DNA from: DASUSH01 sp036375215
GTDB taxonomy: Bacteria > Actinomycetota > Thermoleophilia > Solirubrobacterales > 70-9
Direction of reading: 5' to 3'
Assembly (NCBI GenBank): GCA_036375215.1
Contig: DASUSH010000097.1
Location: 1-64,000 of the forward strand
Length of the DNA: 64,000 nucleotides
The translations under genes were made by a program, and so were the position numbers. This document shows positions 60,088-64,000 of the stretch, one piece after another. The notes below the pieces were generated by a model. That model did not search any database. It worked only from the letters and a program-made list of their open reading frames with translations, and had not been told where the DNA came from. The first letter of the stretch is position 1, and the number at the start of each line of letters is the position of its first letter.

Positions 60088-60169
60088 GGTCGGCGAATGG
60101 TAGGAGGGGCCCGCCGCCGAGATGCAGATGTGCGACCCGCGACGGCTCCCGTCGGTAGTGTCGCGACGC

Positions 60170-61066
60170 GTGGAGGACCAGTCCCTAGTCGCGGAGATCG
60201 TCCTGCCGATCTCGCTCGTCGTGATCATGGTCAGCCTCGGGCTGGGCCTGACCACCGCCGATTTTCGCCGCGTGATCGTCTATCCCAAGGGGGTCGCGAT
60301 CGGGCTCGCGAACCTGCTGCTGATCTCGCCCCTGCTCGCGTTCGGGATGGCGGAGCTCTTCGCGCTGCCCGCCGCGCTCGCTGTCGGCATCGTCCTCCTC
60401 GGCGCGTCGCCGGGCGGGGCGACCGCGAACATGATGACCCACCTCGCCCGCGGCGACGTCGCCCTCTCGGTGACGATGACCGCGATCTCCAGCGTCTGCG
60501 CCGTGGTCACGGTCCCCGTCTTCCTCGGCCTCGCCGTCGAGCACTTCGGCTCCGGCCTCGAATCGGATCCCGAGATGCTCGGGATCGTCGCCCGCGTCTT
60601 CCTGATCACGCTGATCCCGCTCGCGACCGGGATGTTCGTCCGCGCCAGGCGCCCCGCATGGACCGAGCGCAACTACGACAAGGCGCGCAAGGCGGCGATC
60701 GTCGTGCTCGTGCTCGCGATCGCCGTAGCCGTCGCCGTCGAGAACGACCGTGTGCTCGACAACTTCACCGACGTGGCCGGCGCGACGATCGCGCTCAACG
60801 TGGTCGCGATGACGATCAGCTTCACCGTCGCCAAGCTGGCCCGCCTCTCCGACCCGCAGGCAACGGCGATCTCGATGGAGCTCGGCATCCACAATGCGAC
60901 GCTCGCGATCGCGGTCGCGGCGACGATCTCGACCCAGCTCGCGATCCCGGCCGCCGTCTACAGCTCGTTCATGTTCGTGACCGCCGGCATCTTCGCGCGG
61001 ATCATGTACCGCCGGAACGGCGGGGGCGCCGAGTCGGCGGTTGCCCCCGCGACCTCCACGCCGTAG
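60170..61066 (+). CDS. bile acid:sodium symporter (SBF/BASS) family transporter
   Basis: 298 residues from GTG 60170, with ten hydrophobic segments expected. SBF motifs: LGLGLTTADFRRVIVYPKG near 23, LLGASPGGATANMMTHLARG near 76 (Na+ site region) and SMELGIHNATLAIAVAATIS near 226. The family imports organic anions with sodium (bile acids, pyruvate, pantothenate in others). The substrate is unknown. The upstream in-frame ATG at 60122 is less likely because its extra 16 residues are not conserved in type. Confidence 0.9.
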   Translation: MEDQSLVAEIVLPISLVVIMVSLGLGLTTADFRRVIVYPKGVAIGLANLLLISPLLAFGMAELFALPAALAVGIVLLGASPGGATANMMTHLARGDVALSVTMTAISSVCAVVTVPVFLGLAVEHFGSGLESDPEMLGIVARVFLITLIPLATGMFVRARRPAWTERNYDKARKAAIVVLVLAIAVAVAVENDRVLDNFTDVAGATIALNVVAMTISFTVAKLARLSDPQATAISMELGIHNATLAIAVAATISTQLAIPAAVYSSFMFVTAGIFARIMYRRNGGGAESAVAPATSTP

Positions 61067-61091
61067 GCGGGCGATCCCTAGGATCGGCTGC

Positions 61092-62009
61092 GTGCCGATC
61101 GATCCCCTGGACCCCGATCAGGGCCGCGACGAGCCCGTGGTCGATCCGCCCGCGGACGAGCGTCCGGGGACCGGCGCAAACGCGATCGAGGTCGCGCCGG
61201 TCCTCGCCCGCCTCGCCGCCGGCGCCGCCTGGCGCTCGGCCGGCTGGACCATCGACGCGTACGTGCGCGGGATGAACTGGCTCACCCGCGCCGCGCTCAC
61301 GGACGAGGACAGCGCCGACCTCTTGAACGACGTCCGCGCCGAGCTGCGCGAGCAGGCGCGGCGGCTCTTCGGCTTCGACGAGATCGAGGATCAGCTACGC
61401 GTCCCGCGCCGCGACGGCGGCGAGCCGACCCTGGCCGCCGACGAGGACCCGCTGCGCGCCCGCGGCGCGGCCCTGCTCGATGCCTCCGCGGACGTCTCCT
61501 ACGACGAGGAGGGGCACCCCGCCTACGAGGACATCCTCCGCCATCTCGCTCCGGACGAGGCCCGCGTCCTGCGCCTGCTCGCGACCAAGGGCGCCCAGCC
61601 CTCGATCGACGTCAAGACCTGGCGCCCGCTCGGGATCGGCTCGCAGACGGTGGCCCCCGGCCTCAACATGATCGGCGCCGAGGCCGGCTGCCGGTACGTC
61701 GACCGGGTTGCCGCCTACTTGAACAACCTCTTCCGGCTCGGGCTGATCTGGTTCTCTCGCGAGCCCCTCGACGACCAGGTGCTCTACCAGGTGATCGAGG
61801 CCCAGCCGGAGGCCCACGAGGCGATGCGGAAGGCGGGCCGCGCCACCACGATGCGGCGGAGCATCCACCTGACCCCGTTCGGGATGGACTTCTGCGAGAC
61901 CTGCCTGCCCCTCTCGACCGCCGAGTTCGAGGCGCTCGAGCAGGACCGCCCCGCGTCCCAGGCCCTCGAGGAGGACCGCCCGGGGCCCGCGCCGGTCCCC
62001 GAGGGCTAG
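61092..62009 (+). CDS. DUF4393 (Abi-alpha)-like protein
   Basis: 305 residues from GTG 61092. An acidic N-terminus is followed by a helical part (about 35-100, RSAGWTIDAYVRGMNWLT) and a C-terminal region (about 150-280) with APDEARVLRLLATKGAQPSI, LNNLFRLGLIWFSRE and IHLTPFGMDFCETCLP, a pattern like DUF4393 proteins, some of which are called Abi-alpha for abortive infection. Whether it acts in phage defence is unknown; no other defence gene is near. No signal peptide is seen. Confidence 0.65.
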   Translation: MPIDPLDPDQGRDEPVVDPPADERPGTGANAIEVAPVLARLAAGAAWRSAGWTIDAYVRGMNWLTRAALTDEDSADLLNDVRAELREQARRLFGFDEIEDQLRVPRRDGGEPTLAADEDPLRARGAALLDASADVSYDEEGHPAYEDILRHLAPDEARVLRLLATKGAQPSIDVKTWRPLGIGSQTVAPGLNMIGAEAGCRYVDRVAAYLNNLFRLGLIWFSREPLDDQVLYQVIEAQPEAHEAMRKAGRATTMRRSIHLTPFGMDFCETCLPLSTAEFEALEQDRPASQALEEDRPGPAPVPEG

Positions 62010-62070
62010 ATCCAGCACGGCCGCGGGCAGGTGCCCCGAGCGGACCCTCACCGAGGCGGAGCTGAGCCGC

Positions 62071-62700
62071 TCAGCCGCCGAGGACCGGTGCGACCAGGTC
62101 GCGGGCGAGGGCGCGGATGCGGTCCTCGTCGTCCACCGGCAGGACGCTCTCCTGGATCAGGACGAAGCTGAAGGCGAGCCGGACTAGCACCTCCGCGGCG
62201 GCGTCGACGTCGAGGGGGCCGAGCACGCCGAGGCGCTGGGACGCGCGCAGCCGGGTGGCGACGAACGCGCGGGACATCGCGAAGAGGGCCCCGCCGTTCG
62301 CCGTCAGCGATGCCAGCACGGTCTCCGGCTCGACCCGGGCCAGCCGGTTGAGCAGCGGGTGCTCGCGGGCCAGGCGCAGGCTGGTCGCGAACCCGTCGGC
62401 GACCTGGTCGGCGATCGGCGCCGACGGATCGCTGATCGCGTCGAGCTCGGCGAGGCAGCGCCGGCCCTCGCGCACCGCGAGCGCGTCCAGCAGGCGCTCC
62501 TTGTCGCCGAAGCGGCGGTACACGGTCATCCTGCCGACACCGGCGCGGGCGGCGATGTCGTCCATCGTGAGGTGCTGGATCCCGGACGCCGCGGCGAGGG
62601 CCAGCGCCGCGTCGAGCACGCGCTCGCTGGTGGCGTCGCCGGGCGGCTCGACCGCCGGGTCGAAGGCGCGGGAGAGGAGCTCGAGCGTCTCGGGAGCCAA
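62071..62700 (-). CDS. TetR-family transcriptional regulator
   Basis: 209 residues from TTG 62700. The TetR DNA-binding domain (about 23-70) has VLDAALALAAASGIQHLTMD then IAARAGVGRMTVYRRFGDKE. The ligand domain is helical with no recognisable binding residues. It lies four bases after the DUF2236 gene on the same strand, so the two are cotranscribed, and an inverted repeat at 63656-63687 in the divergent promoter is a candidate operator. Confidence 0.9.
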   Translation of the reverse strand: MAPETLELLSRAFDPAVEPPGDATSERVLDAALALAAASGIQHLTMDDIAARAGVGRMTVYRRFGDKERLLDALAVREGRRCLAELDAISDPSAPIADQVADGFATSLRLAREHPLLNRLARVEPETVLASLTANGGALFAMSRAFVATRLRASQRLGVLGPLDVDAAAEVLVRLAFSFVLIQESVLPVDDEDRIRALARDLVAPVLGG

Positions 62701-62704
62701 GCGG

Positions 62705-63619
62705 TCAGCTCGCGGTAGCGACCCCGCCCGGGGCGCGGGTGGCCTGCGCGACGTCGCCGCGCTCGAGCGCCTCGCGGCGCCACTGCAGGTAGCGCGGACC
62801 GACGTTGCGGAGCATCTTCGGCATCACCGCCGTGCTCTTCCGGGACGCCTTGGCGAGCGCCTGGAAGCGCCGCTCCTGCTTGGGCCCCCACTCGATTCCG
62901 AAGCGTTCCCGCAGGACCGGGGGGAGGAGGCCGGCGGTGGTGAGTCGGGTCGACTTGATCGCCGGGAAGCTCGCCACCTTCCAGCCGGTGTCGCCGAGGA
63001 AGCGGAGCGGAGGCTTCGTCGGCGAGTCGAGCGACTCGAGCACGTCGGCGACCGCTTCCGTCATCTCGAGCCGCTCCTCGACCATCGAGTCGAAGTACTC
63101 CTCGAACTCCGGCCAGCTCTCCGGGAGGTCGCGGCTACGGACCCCGACGAGCCTGCCGACCCGGCGCCAGTCGTGCCAGTACTGGCCGATCTCGCCCTCC
63201 TCCATCGGCCGGCCGAGCAGCCGGTGACCGCGGACGACGCCGTCGGCGAGCGTCGCGTGCACCCACGCGTAGGCCTCGGGCTCGAGCGCGTGGTAGCGCT
63301 CCCCGTCGGGCTTGGTGCCCTTGATCCCGCGGTGCATCTTCCGCACCCGCGCGCCGACCTCGGCGGCGACCTGCGGCGGCGCGTAGGTCATCGCGTAGGC
63401 GTAGTCGAGCGTGCGCAGGAGGCGCCCCCAGGGATCGGCCTTGAAGTCCGAGTACTGCGAGACGCCGGCGCCCACGGTGGGGTGCGAGACCTGGAGCAGG
63501 AGCGCGTAGCCGGAGCCGGCGAGCAGGCGGATGTCGCCCGAGTACCGCCACACGGGGGAGCTCTTCCGGGGCACCAGCGAGGGCGCCTCTTCGGCTGGGG
63601 GCAAGACTGGCTCGGTCAC
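62705..63619 (-). CDS. DUF2236 protein (MpaB-like oxygenase family)
   Basis: 304 residues from GTG 63619, with AGGAGG about eight bases upstream. The DUF2236 signature is present: RLLAGSGYALLLQVSHPTVG near 28, RLLRTLDYAYAMTYA near 67, RKMHRGIKG near 90 and EPEAYAWVHATLADG near 110; these conserved His residues ligate haem in MpaB-type (latex-clearing/mycophenolic acid) proteins. The real substrate is unknown. It is regulated, presumably, by the adjacent TetR gene. Confidence 0.87.
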   Translation of the reverse strand: MTEPVLPPAEEAPSLVPRKSSPVWRYSGDIRLLAGSGYALLLQVSHPTVGAGVSQYSDFKADPWGRLLRTLDYAYAMTYAPPQVAAEVGARVRKMHRGIKGTKPDGERYHALEPEAYAWVHATLADGVVRGHRLLGRPMEEGEIGQYWHDWRRVGRLVGVRSRDLPESWPEFEEYFDSMVEERLEMTEAVADVLESLDSPTKPPLRFLGDTGWKVASFPAIKSTRLTTAGLLPPVLRERFGIEWGPKQERRFQALAKASRKSTAVMPKMLRNVGPRYLQWRREALERGDVAQATRAPGGVATAS

Positions 63620-63655
63620 GGGTCGGCCTCCTGGGACGAATGATACGGATAGCAT

Positions 63656-63687
63656 CGCTAACGTACCAAAGGCGACTGGTGTTAGCG
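63656..63687. promoter_or_regulatory. inverted-repeat operator candidate in a divergent promoter
   Basis: CGCTAAC (63656-63662) and GTTAGCG (63681-63687) are perfect inverted arms 18 bases apart, between the DUF2236 start (63619, minus) and the next gene's start (63696, plus). Inner bases ACC/GGT extend the symmetry imperfectly. This is a plausible TetR operator, not tested. Confidence 0.5.
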
Positions 63688-63695
63688 TCGCCACC

Positions 63696-64000
63696 ATGCC
63701 CGCGCGAGACCTCGACGTAGTCGTCTTCGGCGCGAGCAGCGTCACCGGCCGCCGGGTCGCCGCCTACCTCGCCGAACGGGCACCGGAGGCCGGCGCGGCG
63801 TGGGCCGCCGCGGGCCGCGACCCGGCGAAGATCGAGCGGGTTCTCGCGGAGGAGGGGGCCGCGGCCCCGGAGACGATCGCCGCCGACGTCGGCGATCCCG
63901 AGTCGCTCGCCGCCCTCGCGGCGCGAGCAAAGGTGGTGCTGAACCTCGTGGGGCCGTACACGCTTCACGGCCGCCCCGTGATCGACGCGTGCGTCGCGGG
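63696..64000 (+). CDS. saccharopine dehydrogenase-like NAD(P)-binding protein (partial, 3' end outside the window)
   Basis: The first 101 residues of a Rossmann-fold protein: MPARDLDVVVFGASSVTGRR at the N-terminus, with the dinucleotide-binding loop G-A-S-S-V-T-G, AAGRDPAKIERVL near 37, ADVGDPESLAALA near 63 and VVLNLVGPYTLHGRPV near 78. This is the pattern of the saccharopine-dehydrogenase-like family that includes mycobacterial trans-acting enoyl reductases. ATG 63696 is the start. It is divergent from the DUF2236-TetR pair and may share its control. Confidence 0.87.
   Translation, partial: MPARDLDVVVFGASSVTGRRVAAYLAERAPEAGAAWAAAGRDPAKIERVLAEEGAAAPETIAADVGDPESLAALAARAKVVLNLVGPYTLHGRPVIDACVA

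Overview
The window is about 64 kb of very GC-rich DNA (roughly 70 % or more by eye), tightly packed, with many GTG/TTG starts and stop/start overlaps of the ATGA/GTGA type. Gene content points to a member of the Actinomycetota: PASTA-domain Ser/Thr kinases with FHA proteins and a PP2C phosphatase beside rodA/ftsW and a penicillin-binding protein, DUF3662-FHA, DUF3105 and DUF4446 proteins. The mixture, with an E. coli-like insert in GyrB, would fit a deep lineage such as class Thermoleophilia. That placement is inference; no rRNA gene is present to test it. No mobile element, prophage or CRISPR array was found.

Layout. (1) 1-6.8 kb: end of a DUF4126-like membrane gene, an aminotransferase coupled to a first D-Ala-D-Ala ligase, then a four-gene operon on the minus strand (PspC/LiaF-like protein, small membrane protein, PspC-fused histidine kinase, NarL-type regulator) and a bifunctional-nuclease-family gene. 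(2) 6.8-21.5 kb: tRNA-Ile(GAT) and the chromosomal origin block. On the minus strand: rpmH, rnpA, yidD, yidC, jag, rsmG, parA, parB. On the plus strand: dnaA, dnaN, recF, a dciA-like gene, gyrB, gyrA. The strand switch lies between rpmH and dnaA. The best oriC candidate is the dnaA-dnaN gap. A structured element with an almost complete complement of the 16S rRNA 3' tail follows gyrA. (3) 21.5-25.6 kb: SDR, HNH protein, pheA, DUF4446 and a CARDB-type membrane protein.

(4) 25.7-37.2 kb: cell-wall and division signalling: an extra kinase, fhaA-like, fhaB-like, pstP-like, rodA/ftsW, pbpA-like, PASTA kinase (pknB-like) and a second ddl translationally coupled to the kinase, then an opposing kinase with a discoidin-like sensor end. 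Lipid-II substrate supply, polymerisation (SEDS plus class B PBP) and phospho-control sit in one run. (5) 37.2-42.5 kb: thioredoxin-fold protein, a DJ-1 protein with a GlxA-type regulator, a tiny collagen-like secreted protein, and a dedA-uppP-purM chain. (6) 42.5-55.4 kb: surface-polysaccharide locus: sugar-nucleotide dehydratase/epimerase, two standalone LytR_C proteins, Wzy-like ligase/polymerase, Wzx-like flippase, three glycosyltransferases, a phosphoglycosyl transferase and two acyltransferase-fold proteins. (7) 55.4-64 kb: PGRP amidase, two tandem DUF3105 proteins, hydrolase, metF, SBF-family transporter, a DUF4393-like protein, and a TetR/DUF2236 pair divergent from a truncated saccharopine-dehydrogenase-like gene.

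The most unusual points are the hyper-Shine-Dalgarno structured element after gyrA, a DnaA whose DNA-reading signature departs from the norm together with the absence of canonical DnaA boxes, a terminator-like hairpin in the gyrB leader, a 40-nt palindromic repeat inserted in frame in a glycosyltransferase, and two genes (fhaA-like, uppP) that appear to need ATC and CTG start codons. No intergenic stretch exceeds about 275 bases.
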